From positions 1 to 6,845 of the forward strand of contig JASBVW010000074.1 of NCBI GenBank assembly GCA_029961005.1: DNA of 6,845 bases. The letters run 5' to 3'. Made by a program: the position numbers and the translations under genes. The notes under the pieces were generated by a model. It was not told the origin of the DNA and made no database searches. It saw nothing but the letters and a program-made list of their open reading frames with translations. This DNA comes from Bacillota bacterium (GTDB lineage: Bacteria; Bacillota; UBA5301; JASBVW01). Position 1 is the stretch's first letter; every line of letters begins with the position of its first letter. Of the stretch, positions 1 to 6,367 are shown one piece after another.

Positions 1-259
1 CGCCCAAGCGCCGTAGCCGCTCTTCCTCCGCCGGGGCGTCAAATTCAGCCCGCGCCCGAAGAATGGCCTCCACCAGGCGCGGCCCTATGCCCGGCGTCTT
101 TTGCAGAGCGGAGGGGGAAGCCTCCCAAATAGCCCTGGCGCTGCCGAAGCGCTCCAAGAGCCACTTCCAGCGCCGCCCGCCAATCCCGGGGAGGCGAGTC
201 AGGGCCAGCCAGCAGAGCCGCTCTCCGTCCAGAGGTACCTGCTCAAGGGAGGAAGGCAT
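1..259 (-). CDS. dprA: DNA-processing protein DprA, N-terminal part (runs off the window)
   Basis: DprA (Smf) binds incoming single-stranded DNA in the cytoplasm during transformation and loads RecA on it. Only the first 86 residues are visible, with no stop before the window edge. They hold the N-terminal helical DNA-binding-like region with two helix-hairpin-helix signatures, PGIG at residues 24-27 and again at 56-59. The Rossmann-like core that defines the family lies outside the window, so the call rests on this N-terminus and on the position directly after comM, where dprA commonly sits. The ATG at 259-257 is preceded by two GGAGG sequences in the purine run at 263-273, the farther one 9 nt away. 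The gene starts inside the end of comM (17 nt overlap, different frame), which suggests translational coupling. Confidence 0.85.
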   Translation of the reverse strand, partial: MPSSLEQVPLDGERLCWLALTRLPGIGGRRWKWLLERFGSARAIWEASPSALQKTPGIGPRLVEAILRARAEFDAPAEEERLRRLG

Positions 260-1844
260 GGTCCTCCCCCTCCAGCCAAGGATCGCGTTGATACTGGATC
301 GCTTCGGCCACGTGCCCGGCTTCCACTCGTGCGCTGCCCTCCAGGTCGGCGATGGTCCGCGCCACGCGCAACACGCGGTCAAACCTCCGCCCGCTCAACC
401 TCAACTGCAGCACCGCCCGCTCCAGAAGCTCCTGGGCCGCCGGGTCCAGAGGGACAAAGGCCCGCAATTCAGCCGGGCCCATCTCCGCGTTGAAGCGCCC
501 AGGGGCGCCGTAGCGCTTCTCCTGAAGGGCCCGGGCGCGCCGGATGCGCTCCCGCACCGCCGCCGAACCCTCCTCCGCGGCCGGGCCAGTCAATTCCTGG
601 GAGGTAGGCGGCCATACGGCTACCCGCAGGTCGATGCGATCGAGGAGGGGGCCGGAGAGCTTTTTACGGTAGCGCCTCACCTCCCGCTCCGAACAGCTGC
701 ACCGGTGCACCTGGGAACCGTAAAAACCGCACGGACACGGGTTACAAGTTCCGACCAGAAAAAAGCGGGCCGGGAAGCGATAGGTGTGCTGAGCCCGGGC
801 CAGGCTGACCACTCCCTCCTCCAGGGGCTGGCGGAGCGCCTCCAAGGCAGGACGGGAGAACTCCGCCAGTTCATCCAGGAAGAGGACGCCCCGATGGGCC
901 AGGCTGGCCTCTCCAGGGCGCAGCCGACTCCCTCCCCCCACCAACCCGGCTACAGTGGTGGTGTGATGCGGAGCGCGGAAGGGCGGGCGGCGCAAAAGAC
1001 CGGAGAAGGCGGGCAAACACCCTGCGATGCTGTAGATCTTGGTCACCTCCACTGCTTCCAGCTGAGAGAGCGGAGGGAGGAGAGAGGGAAGCCGCCGAGC
1101 CAGCATCGTCTTGCCGCTCCCCGGTGGTCCCACCAAGAGGAGGTTGTGCCGCCCGGCGGCCGCTATCTCCAGGGCCCGCTTGGCCACCCGCATCCCCTTG
1201 ACCTCGGCCAGATCCGGCTCCGCTTCTCCTTCTGCCCCCGGCTGCCCCGGCTTCTCCGCGCCCCCTTCCTCCGGGCGCTCCACCGACTGCCGCTGCGGCC
1301 GTACAGCAGCGGCTCTTTGCCGCAGACCGCCCGGCGCCCGAAAAAGGCGCACCACCCCCGCCAGGTCGGACACGCCCAGCACGGCCAGCCCCTCGACGAT
1401 CCGAGCTTCGGGTAGGTTGGCCTCCGGCACGATAAAAACCCCCTCCGCCAGATGCGCCCGGACCGCCAGGGCCATGGCCAAAACCCCCGGCACGCCTCTT
1501 ACCGTTCCTGCCAGGGAGAGTTCCCCGGCCAGAACCACCCCGGCCAGCCTCTCCGGCGGAAGCTCGCCCATTGCCGCCATGATCCCCACCGCCACCGGCA
1601 GATCAAAGACCGTCCCCTCTTTGCGCAAGGCCGCCGGGGCCAGGTTCACTGTAACGCGCCGCAGGGGAAACTCCAGGCCCAGGTTGCGCAAAGCCGCCCG
1701 CACCCGCTCTCGGCTCTCGCGCACCGCCGGGTCAGGCAGGCCCACCAGATCAAAAGAAGGCAAACCTCGCGCGAGATCCACCTCCACCTCCACCAGATGC
1801 CCTTCCACCCCCAGCACGGCGCAGGACCAGACCCGAACCGTCAT
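243..1844 (-). CDS. comM: ComM/YifB family AAA+ ATPase (Mg-chelatase-like helicase)
   Basis: ComM is a hexameric AAA+ helicase; in Gram-negative species it drives branch migration while transformed DNA is integrated. Its role in Firmicutes is less clear. The 533 residues show the family order: an N-terminal S5-like/ChlI domain (about 1-165), Walker A GPPGSGKT at 239-246, Walker B LFLDE at 321-325 (D324, E325), a cysteine cluster (C367, C370, C372, C382, C384), the LLDRIDL arginine-finger region at 400-406, and the C-terminal Mg-chelatase domain with RVLRVARTIADLE at 490-502. The linker at about 170-212 is rich in G, A, E, P and R and makes the protein somewhat longer than the roughly 500-510 residues usual for the family. 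The ATG overlaps the yraN stop as ATGA and has an AGGAGG at 1858-1853. The flanking genes yraN and dprA support a DNA-processing role. Confidence 0.96.
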   Translation of the reverse strand: MTVRVWSCAVLGVEGHLVEVEVDLARGLPSFDLVGLPDPAVRESRERVRAALRNLGLEFPLRRVTVNLAPAALRKEGTVFDLPVAVGIMAAMGELPPERLAGVVLAGELSLAGTVRGVPGVLAMALAVRAHLAEGVFIVPEANLPEARIVEGLAVLGVSDLAGVVRLFRAPGGLRQRAAAVRPQRQSVERPEEGGAEKPGQPGAEGEAEPDLAEVKGMRVAKRALEIAAAGRHNLLLVGPPGSGKTMLARRLPSLLPPLSQLEAVEVTKIYSIAGCLPAFSGLLRRPPFRAPHHTTTVAGLVGGGSRLRPGEASLAHRGVLFLDELAEFSRPALEALRQPLEEGVVSLARAQHTYRFPARFFLVGTCNPCPCGFYGSQVHRCSCSEREVRRYRKKLSGPLLDRIDLRVAVWPPTSQELTGPAAEEGSAAVRERIRRARALQEKRYGAPGRFNAEMGPAELRAFVPLDPAAQELLERAVLQLRLSGRRFDRVLRVARTIADLEGSARVEAGHVAEAIQYQRDPWLEGEDHAFLP

Positions 1845-2233
1845 ACGACCACTCCTCCTGCGCCCAGGGCATTCCGATAATGTTGAAAGGAGACTACGCG
1901 TCCCTTCTGGTGGAGCAGGGTGAGCACGTCAAAACGGTATTCTCTTTGCCCTTCCCCCGCTCCAGCTTTTCCCGCTGCCCGGGAGAGATAAAAAGCGGCC
2001 GCCGCCATCAGTCGCCGCCGCTTAGGCAAAGTCAGGCTCTCTTCGGGCAACCCGCACACATCCGAAGTGCGCCCCCGCACCTCCACGAAGACCAGTACGC
2101 CGCCTTCCACGGCTATCAGGTCGATCTCCCCGCACCGGCACCGGTAATTGCGGTGCAGGATCTCCCACCCCTGTTCCGCTAGGTACCGGGCTGCCCATTC
2201 CTCAGCCCATCTTCCTTTTCCCTGTCGATTCAA
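1841..2233 (-). CDS. yraN: YraN/UPF0102 family nuclease-like protein
   Basis: This is a small protein (130 residues from the start chosen) of the UPF0102/YraN family. The family has an endonuclease-like (Holliday junction resolvase-type) fold, but its biochemical role is poorly known. Family signatures are the N-terminal GKGRWAEEWAARYL segment, RNYRCRCGEIDLI (acidic D38 at the expected active site) and VFVEVRGR (E51, R53, matching the family's E-x-K/R), followed by RFDVLTL. An upstream in-frame GTG at 2254 would add seven residues but has no ribosome binding site. I prefer the TTG at 2233, which follows a purine-rich GGGGGAAAGG and gives the usual family N-terminus. With that start the gene overlaps rnhB by 32 nt. 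Its stop overlaps the comM start. Placement between rnhB and comM is common and fits a role in DNA handling. Confidence 0.9.
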   Translation of the reverse strand: MNRQGKGRWAEEWAARYLAEQGWEILHRNYRCRCGEIDLIAVEGGVLVFVEVRGRTSDVCGLPEESLTLPKRRRLMAAAAFYLSRAAGKAGAGEGQREYRFDVLTLLHQKGRVVSFQHYRNALGAGGVVV

Positions 2234-2852
2234 GGACCTTTCCCCCTCTCGCACACTCGGCCACTGGCCGGAAGGAGCGGCGGTGCACAGGGCACGGGCC
2301 GTAAGCAGCCAGGGCCTTCAGGTGCTGAGGGGTACAGTAGCCCTTGTGCTGGGCAAAGCCGTACTGGGGATAAAGGCGATCGTACTCCTCCATCAATCCA
2401 TCCCGGTAGACTTTGGCCAAGATGGAGGCTGCTGCGATGGAGTAGCTGAGCCTATCTCCGTCTACAATGGCCTTTTGGGGCACAGGGCAGTTCGGCAGAG
2501 GGAGGCCGTCCACCAGGGCCAGGTCCGGTTTGATCCGCAAGCCAGCGATGGCCTGCCGCATCGCTTGCTCCGCCGCCCGCAAGATGTTCAGGCGGTCGAT
2601 CTCCTCCACCCCTACCGCCACTATACACAGATCCAGCGCCACCCGGCGAATCTCTTCGTACAGCCTGGCGCGCACAGGAGCAGAAAGCAGCTTGGAATCC
2701 CGCACTTCCCACAGAAGGGGACTGGGCGGCATAATCACCGCTGCCGCCACCACCGGTCCCGCCAGGGGTCCCCTCCCCGCCTCGTCTACACCGCACAGCA
2801 AGGCATAACCGTGCCTGCGCGCCCACTCCTCATACTGAAACAGGTCCGGCAA
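2202..2852 (-). CDS. rnhB: Ribonuclease HII
   Basis: RNase HII cuts the RNA strand of RNA-DNA hybrids and starts removal of ribonucleotides misincorporated in DNA. The 216-residue protein carries the complete acidic catalytic set: D23 and E24 in GVDEAGRGPLAG, D115 in LVDG and D133 in the IVDGD segment. SIAAASILAKVYRD, YGFAQHKGY and the C-terminal PVHRRSF block are further family signatures. The length is typical. The frame stays open upstream to 3095, but that extension has no similarity to the family and lies antisense to the membrane gene. The TTG at 2852-2850 has AGGAGG at 2865-2860 with a 7-nt spacer and places the catalytic DE near residue 23, as expected. It is the first gene of the rnhB-yraN-comM-dprA unit. 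Confidence 0.96.
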   Translation of the reverse strand: MPDLFQYEEWARRHGYALLCGVDEAGRGPLAGPVVAAAVIMPPSPLLWEVRDSKLLSAPVRARLYEEIRRVALDLCIVAVGVEEIDRLNILRAAEQAMRQAIAGLRIKPDLALVDGLPLPNCPVPQKAIVDGDRLSYSIAAASILAKVYRDGLMEEYDRLYPQYGFAQHKGYCTPQHLKALAAYGPCPVHRRSFRPVAECARGGKVLESTGKRKMG

Positions 2853-2927
2853 GGCGACCCCTCCTGACCAAATTAATTTTGTTCTTCGCCGCCCGGGGAG
2901 CGATCCCTTTTCCAAAATTACACTCGT
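2853..2927. promoter_or_regulatory. Divergent intergenic region between rnhB and the membrane gene
   Basis: This 75-nt spacer must hold or adjoin the start signals for both the leftward rnhB unit and the rightward membrane gene. It contains two AT-rich patches (about 2869-2884 and 2908-2920) in otherwise GC-rich DNA, and the rnhB ribosome binding site at 2865-2860. I looked on both strands for a -35/-10 pair with 16-18 nt spacing and found none that is convincing. The promoters may be weak or may lie inside the coding sequences. Confidence 0.4.
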
Positions 2928-4001
2928 ATGGCAGAGGAGTTTGGCACCGACACTAGTCTCGTGAGAGCAAGAAGGAAGGACGCGCTGCAAGTCCCCCCTC
3001 GCCTCAACCTGGGGTCCCTGCGCAGGGGACTGCTCTTCTCCCTGGCCATCAGCCTGGCCGCGCTGGGCTTCCTCTTTACTCGGCGCGGCCTGCACCTGCC
3101 GCCCTCCGCCGATCCGCGCTTCATCTTCTTGGCTTTTGCGGCTATGTTTTTGGCCTGGCTGGCCGAGGCTTGCCGGCTGCAGATGATGTCCTCTCTCCTG
3201 GGCGGAAGGTTATCTTTCTCCGCTGCGCTGCGCATCGTCCTGGCCTCCACCTTCGCCGCCGCCGTAACGCCGCTCTCCTCCGGCCAGGGACCGCTGCAAA
3301 TCTACCTTCTCCACCGCCGGGGCCAGCTCTCCTGGGGTAGCGCCACCGCCCTCTTTTCTGTGCGCACCGCTTTCACTTCCCTCCTCTTCAGCGGCACTGT
3401 CCCCTTGCTCATCCTTTACCTCGGCTCCGGCCCCTGGCTGCCGCCGGTCTTTCTCCCGCCCTTGCTCCTGGCTTCCTCCGCCATAGCCGGGTTTACTGTT
3501 CTCTTCCTGGCCCTGGCAGGGAAACCTCAACTGCTGCGCTCCCTGCTCCTGCGCACCGCCCGAACCCGCCACCTCCCCCGCCCCTGGCGACGGCGCCTGC
3601 TGCGCCGGCTGGCGCAGGAGGCTCAGGCCTTCCAACTGGCCCTTCCCTGCCTCCTCCGGGCACCCCTCGGGCTCTTGGGCCAGATCTTAGCGCTGACCGC
3701 ACTCTACTGGGCCCTTTACTTCCTGGCCGCCCCCTTCCTCTGGCACGCCCTGGGCGTCCGCTTGCCCTGGGGGCAGGCGTTGGCCTTTCAGGCGGTCTTC
3801 AACTTTGCCCTCTCCCACCTTCCCCTGCCGGGAGGCAGCGGGATAGCAGAGCTGGGCCTCTCTTCCGCCTTCTCCCGGTGGGCCGGCGCTGACCTGGCCG
3901 CCCTCTTTGCCCTCCTCTGGCGGCTGGTCTCTTACTACTTCGGCCTGGCCGCCGGAGGGGTCGCCTTACTTTGGGAAATGGCGCTGGAGGGCAAAAAATA
4001 A
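2928..4001 (+). CDS. Lysylphosphatidylglycerol synthase TM-domain / flippase-like integral membrane protein
   Basis: This 357-residue polytopic inner-membrane protein belongs to the family of the membrane half of MprF (lysylphosphatidylglycerol synthase TM region, UPF0104/YbhN-like). Hydrophobic segments lie near residues 33-51, 63-83, 100-117, 136-164, 170-197, 244-272, 285-299 and 322-350. Two family motifs are visible: TPLSSGQGPLQIYLL at 114-128 and LPLPGGSGIAELGL at 298-311. There is no soluble aminoacyl-transferase domain, so this is a stand-alone flippase-like protein whose lipid substrate cannot be read from sequence. A basic loop (about 203-229) separates the two halves. The start is uncertain: the ATG at 2928 lacks a ribosome binding site, and the first 30 or so residues are hydrophilic and may not all be translated. 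It is the only plus-strand gene here, divergent from rnhB and convergent with rplS. Confidence 0.88.
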   Translation: MAEEFGTDTSLVRARRKDALQVPPRLNLGSLRRGLLFSLAISLAALGFLFTRRGLHLPPSADPRFIFLAFAAMFLAWLAEACRLQMMSSLLGGRLSFSAALRIVLASTFAAAVTPLSSGQGPLQIYLLHRRGQLSWGSATALFSVRTAFTSLLFSGTVPLLILYLGSGPWLPPVFLPPLLLASSAIAGFTVLFLALAGKPQLLRSLLLRTARTRHLPRPWRRRLLRRLAQEAQAFQLALPCLLRAPLGLLGQILALTALYWALYFLAAPFLWHALGVRLPWGQALAFQAVFNFALSHLPLPGGSGIAELGLSSAFSRWAGADLAALFALLWRLVSYYFGLAAGGVALLWEMALEGKK

Positions 4002-4036
4002 AAAGGGCCGGGCGCCTCTACCGAGGGCACCCGGCC
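3993..4036 (-). terminator. Intrinsic terminator of the rpsP-rplS operon
   Basis: Read on the minus strand, GGCCGGGTGCC (4036-4026) pairs with GGCGCCCGGCC (4016-4006) in an 11-bp GC-rich stem with one G-U pair. Two more pairs may form across a bulged base around a GGTA loop. The stem runs directly into TTTTTATTTTTT. It begins 23 nt after the rplS stop. The T-tract is complementary to the last codons and stop (AAA AAA TAA) of the convergent membrane gene. On the plus strand the hairpin has a C-A mismatch and no T-tract, so it should act mainly leftward. Confidence 0.93.
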
Positions 4037-4059
4037 GGAGGCCGAAGCAGCCTTCCCTT

Positions 4060-4422
4060 TCACTTCTCTGGCTCCACAGAGCGCTTCTTCTCCCGCACCC
4101 GGGCCGCCTTGCCCACCCGCTCCCTCAAGTAGTAGAGCCGGGCTCGCCGGACCTCACCCTGTCGCACCACTTCGATCTTCTCGACGCGCGGAGAGTGAAG
4201 GAGAAACGTGCGCTCCACTCCTACCCCGTCGGAGACCTTGCGCACAGTAAAGGTCTCGTTCAGGCCGCTGCCGCGCCGCCGCACCACCGCGCCTTCAAAG
4301 ACCTGAATCCTTTCTCGCCCGCCTTCCACCACCTTCACGTGCACCCGTACGGCATCCCCAGCGTTGAAGAGCGGGACCTTTTCCTTTTTGTACTGTTGGT
4401 GCACCAGATCCAACCCGTTCAC
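4060..4422 (-). CDS. rplS: 50S ribosomal protein L19
   Basis: L19 is a structural protein of the large subunit that helps form an intersubunit bridge at the 30S-50S interface. The protein matches the family throughout: AGDAVRVHVKVVEGGRERIQ at residues 21-40, ETFTVRK at 56-62, GVGVERTF at 67-73 and RRARLYYLRERVGKAAR at 92-108. An upstream TTG at 4428 is in frame but only one or two nucleotides from the AGGAGG at 4435-4430. The GTG at 4422 has a 7-nt spacer and gives 120 residues, within the usual range, so I chose it. The ribosome binding site lies in the last codons of trmD, and only 2 nt separate the trmD stop from this start, which points to coupled translation. It is the last gene before the terminator. 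There is no room for a separate L19 leader. Confidence 0.97.
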   Translation of the reverse strand: MNGLDLVHQQYKKEKVPLFNAGDAVRVHVKVVEGGRERIQVFEGAVVRRRGSGLNETFTVRKVSDGVGVERTFLLHSPRVEKIEVVRQGEVRRARLYYLRERVGKAARVREKKRSVEPEK

Positions 4423-4424
4423 GC

Positions 4425-5198
4425 TCAACCCTCCTCTAGTAAGCCTTTTAAGTCCACACCTTCTTCTTGGACCAACTGGCTCAAAATTACCCGATCCTCG
4501 GCCGAAAGCTCCGCGCGGCGGAGCAGGTCCGGCCGGCGCAAAAGCGTCCGCCGAAGGGCTTCCTTCCTCCTCCAGCGAGCAATGGCCTGGTGATTGCCGC
4601 TCAGCAGCACCTCAGGCACTGCCAGACCCCGCCAGACCGCCGGGCGAGTATAATGGGGGTAATCCAAAAGCCCGTGATAAAAAGAGTCCTCCACCGCCGA
4701 GGCCGGCGCCCCCAAGACTCCCGGCAAGAGCCTCACCACCGCATCGATGATGACCATGGCCGGCAGTTCTCCCCCGGTCAAGACGTAATCCCCAATAGAG
4801 ATCTCATCTGTCACCAGGCCTGCCTCCCGCACCCGCTCGTCGATTCCCTCGTAGTGGCCGCACACCAGCACCAGGCGCGGATGAGCGGCCAGCTCTTTGG
4901 CTACCTCTTGGGTGAAGAGGCGCCCCTGGGGGGAGAGGAGGATCACCGGCACACCTGCGCGCTCCCCCGCGCTGAGCACCGCCTCCAATCCCCTGGCCAC
5001 AGGCTCTGCCTTCATCACCATGCCCGCCCCGCCCCCGAAGGGGTAATCGTCGGTGATGCGGTGTTTATCCTCTGCAAAGTCCCTAATGTCCCAGAGGTGG
5101 ATCTCTACCCGGCCCTGTTCGCGCGCCCGCTTAATAATGCTCTCAGTCAGCGGGCCGGTAAACATCTCGGGGAAAAGGGTCAAAACATCGATGCGCAT
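4425..5198 (-). CDS. trmD: tRNA (guanine-37-N1)-methyltransferase TrmD
   Basis: TrmD uses S-adenosylmethionine to methylate N1 of G37 next to the anticodon, which prevents +1 frameshifting; it acts as a dimer in the cytoplasm. The 257 residues show the SPOUT trefoil-knot signatures CGHYEGIDERV (about 113-123) and SIGDYVLTGGELPA (about 134-147). LLDYPHYTRP carries the catalytic aspartate near D179, corresponding to E. coli D169. DDYPFGGGAGMVMK near residues 50-63 is also typical. A TTG six bases upstream (5204) is in frame and overlaps the rimM stop. The ATG at 5198 gives the standard MRIDVLTLFPEMF start, so I chose it. The ribosome binding site is only a weak GGGGG run. Two bases separate the rimM stop from the ATG. 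Confidence 0.97.
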   Translation of the reverse strand: MRIDVLTLFPEMFTGPLTESIIKRAREQGRVEIHLWDIRDFAEDKHRITDDYPFGGGAGMVMKAEPVARGLEAVLSAGERAGVPVILLSPQGRLFTQEVAKELAAHPRLVLVCGHYEGIDERVREAGLVTDEISIGDYVLTGGELPAMVIIDAVVRLLPGVLGAPASAVEDSFYHGLLDYPHYTRPAVWRGLAVPEVLLSGNHQAIARWRRKEALRRTLLRRPDLLRRAELSAEDRVILSQLVQEEGVDLKGLLEEG

Positions 5199-5200
5199 CG

Positions 5201-5767
5201 TCAATCCCCCAGCCCCGGGAGAAGGCGGACCACCATCCGCCGCCGCTCGAGATCTATTTCTCTGATGACCTCGCGCGTGGCCGGCAGCAGCAGCTCTTTA
5301 CCCCTGCCCGGCCCGGGCCTTTTGACTACGTACACGTCGTTGGCGCCGGTGGGCTGAACCGCCACCACCTCGCCCAAAACCTCTCCGCCCTCTGTCACCA
5401 CCGTCAGGCCTACAATTTGGAAGAGGTAGTACCGACCTGGGGGAAGCTCCAGCGCCTCCGCCCGAGGAATGGCTACCAGAGCCCCTCGCCACCTCTCTGC
5501 CGTTGAGATGTCCTCACACCCCGCCCACTTCAGGATCACGAACTGGCGCTGAAACCAGACCTTTTCTATCTGGCACTCCAGAAGCGGTTCTTCGGCCTTC
5601 CCCCCGGCACCGCCCTGGCCCTGCCGGGGCGGCACGAGGAAGACCCGGCGCAGCAGGCGGAAACGCTCCGGCCAATCCGTCAGAGGCAGGACCCGCACCT
5701 CTCCCCGGCGGCCCTGGGGAGCTACCACCTCTCCGATCAAGATGAACTTCGGCTCTCCCCCTGGCAT
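5201..5767 (-). CDS. rimM: 16S rRNA processing protein RimM
   Basis: RimM helps the 30S head mature, binding S19 and assisting processing of 16S rRNA. The 188-residue protein has the N-terminal beta-barrel domain (FILIGEVVAPQGRRGEVRV, residues 8-26) and the C-terminal PRC-barrel domain from about residue 112 (GRYYLFQIVGLTV, then GANDVYVVKR at 141-150 and LLLPATREVIREID at 159-172). A glycine- and charge-rich insertion at about 47-61 lengthens the loop between strands of the first domain, so the protein is slightly longer than many homologues. The ATG overlaps the khpA stop by one base (TAATG). The ribosome binding site is poor (AAGGG two bases before the ATG), so translation probably depends on ribosomes finishing khpA. 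Confidence 0.96.
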   Translation of the reverse strand: MPGGEPKFILIGEVVAPQGRRGEVRVLPLTDWPERFRLLRRVFLVPPRQGQGGAGGKAEEPLLECQIEKVWFQRQFVILKWAGCEDISTAERWRGALVAIPRAEALELPPGRYYLFQIVGLTVVTEGGEVLGEVVAVQPTGANDVYVVKRPGPGRGKELLLPATREVIREIDLERRRMVVRLLPGLGD

Positions 5768-6024
5768 TACCCTTGCGGCCGCTCCCTGGCCTGATCCTTG
5801 ATCTCTACGACCACTTTCCGCCCGTCCCGGGCTCCTGCCGCTTTCATCACCGTGCGGATGGCCCGGGCGATCCTCCCTTGGCGGCCGATTACCTTCCCCA
5901 AGTCCTCCGGCGCCACCTCCAGAGAGAGCGTGACCGTGCCATCTTCCTCTCGGCTCTCCACCGCCACCCGCTCCGGGTGATTGACCAAGGAGCGCGCGAG
6001 AAAGGCCAGCAATTCCTCCACCAC
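5767..6024 (-). CDS. khpA: KH-domain RNA-binding protein KhpA (YlqC)
   Basis: This 85-residue protein is almost only a type II KH domain. The RNA-contacting GXXG loop is GRQG at residues 47-50 within VIGRQGRIARAIRTV, the segment typical of KhpA/YlqC. In Firmicutes KhpA works with KhpB (Jag/EloR) as an RNA-binding partner affecting cell elongation; the RNA targets here cannot be inferred. The GTG at 6024 is followed directly by a second GTG, and a GGAGGT seven bases upstream favours the first. The gene lies between rpsP and rimM, its usual place. A small hairpin sits just before its ribosome binding site. Confidence 0.95.
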   Translation of the reverse strand: MVEELLAFLARSLVNHPERVAVESREEDGTVTLSLEVAPEDLGKVIGRQGRIARAIRTVMKAAGARDGRKVVVEIKDQARERPQG

Positions 6025-6039
6025 GGCAACTACCTCCCC

Positions 6040-6055
6040 CGATGCTGCCGCATCG
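6040..6055 (-). other. 6-bp hairpin before the khpA ribosome binding site
   Basis: CGATGC and GCATCG form a perfect 6-bp inverted repeat around a 4-nt loop (GGCA on the minus strand) in the 54-nt spacer between rpsP and khpA. On the minus strand it is followed at once by GGGGGAGGT, the khpA ribosome binding site, and no T-tract follows. It is therefore not a terminator. It could affect access of ribosomes to khpA or act as an mRNA processing or stability element, but there is no direct evidence for that. Confidence 0.45.
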
Positions 6056-6078
6056 CTACCGCCGGGTCTTCAGCTGCG

Positions 6079-6363
6079 TCACTGAGCCTCCCGTGGCTTT
6101 TTTCGGACAGCCTCAAACTGGTCCCACACCCCTGCCCGCTTGAGCAAGGCGCGAGCAGTGTCTGAAGGTTGCGCCCCTTTCATCAGCCACTCCAGGGCTT
6201 TCTCTGCGTCCACCTTTAGCTCTGAAGGTTCGCTTAAAGGATTGTAGTGCCCGATGGTCTCGATAAACCTCCCATCCCGCGGCGAGCGGGAATCTGCCAC
6301 CACCAAGCGATAAAAGGGCTGCTTTTTGGCCCCCATCCTCCTGAGGCGAATGCGTACCGCCAT
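6079..6363 (-). CDS. rpsP: 30S ribosomal protein S16
   Basis: S16 binds 16S rRNA early and is needed for 30S assembly. The 94-residue protein is a full-length member: MAVRIRLRRMGAKKQPFYRL at residues 1-20, VVADSRSPRDGRFIETIGHYNP at 21-42 and, near the C-terminus, PSDTARALLKRAGVW at 67-80. The ATG at 6363 has a near-perfect ribosome binding site 7 nt upstream. It starts the rpsP-khpA-rimM-trmD-rplS block, and the ffh stop codon lies within its ribosome binding site. A terminator-like hairpin just upstream may limit transcription entering from ffh. Confidence 0.97.
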   Translation of the reverse strand: MAVRIRLRRMGAKKQPFYRLVVADSRSPRDGRFIETIGHYNPLSEPSELKVDAEKALEWLMKGAQPSDTARALLKRAGVWDQFEAVRKKPREAQ

Positions 6364-6367
6364 CCTC

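Noticed and set aside
63..1415. A 450-codon open frame on the plus strand
   Set aside because: It is antisense to comM and dprA. Its translation is rich in R, P, H, Q and G with no domain signature, and comM on the other strand has full motif support. It is a by-product of high GC.
2893..2910. GGGA-GCGA-TCCC hairpin followed by TTTT in the rnhB/membrane-gene spacer
   Set aside because: The stem is only 4 bp and there is no gene upstream on the plus strand for it to terminate. It is too weak to call a terminator or leader element.
2919..2924. TACACT as a -10 box for the membrane gene
   Set aside because: No -35-like hexamer at 16-18 nt spacing, and it lies only 3 nt from the ATG, which would leave almost no leader unless the true start is further downstream.
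2853..3095. N-terminal extension of rnhB to 297 residues
   Set aside because: The extra 81 residues lack family similarity, overlap the membrane gene antisense, and there is a good AGGAGG plus TTG at 2852 that gives the normal RNase HII length.
4423..4450. L19 leader-type autoregulatory RNA before rplS
   Set aside because: Only 2 nt separate trmD and rplS, so there is no leader of the size known for that element.
4467..5357. A 296-codon plus-strand open frame
   Set aside because: It is antisense to trmD and rimM, both well supported; the translation shows no recognisable domain and has composition typical of a shadow frame.
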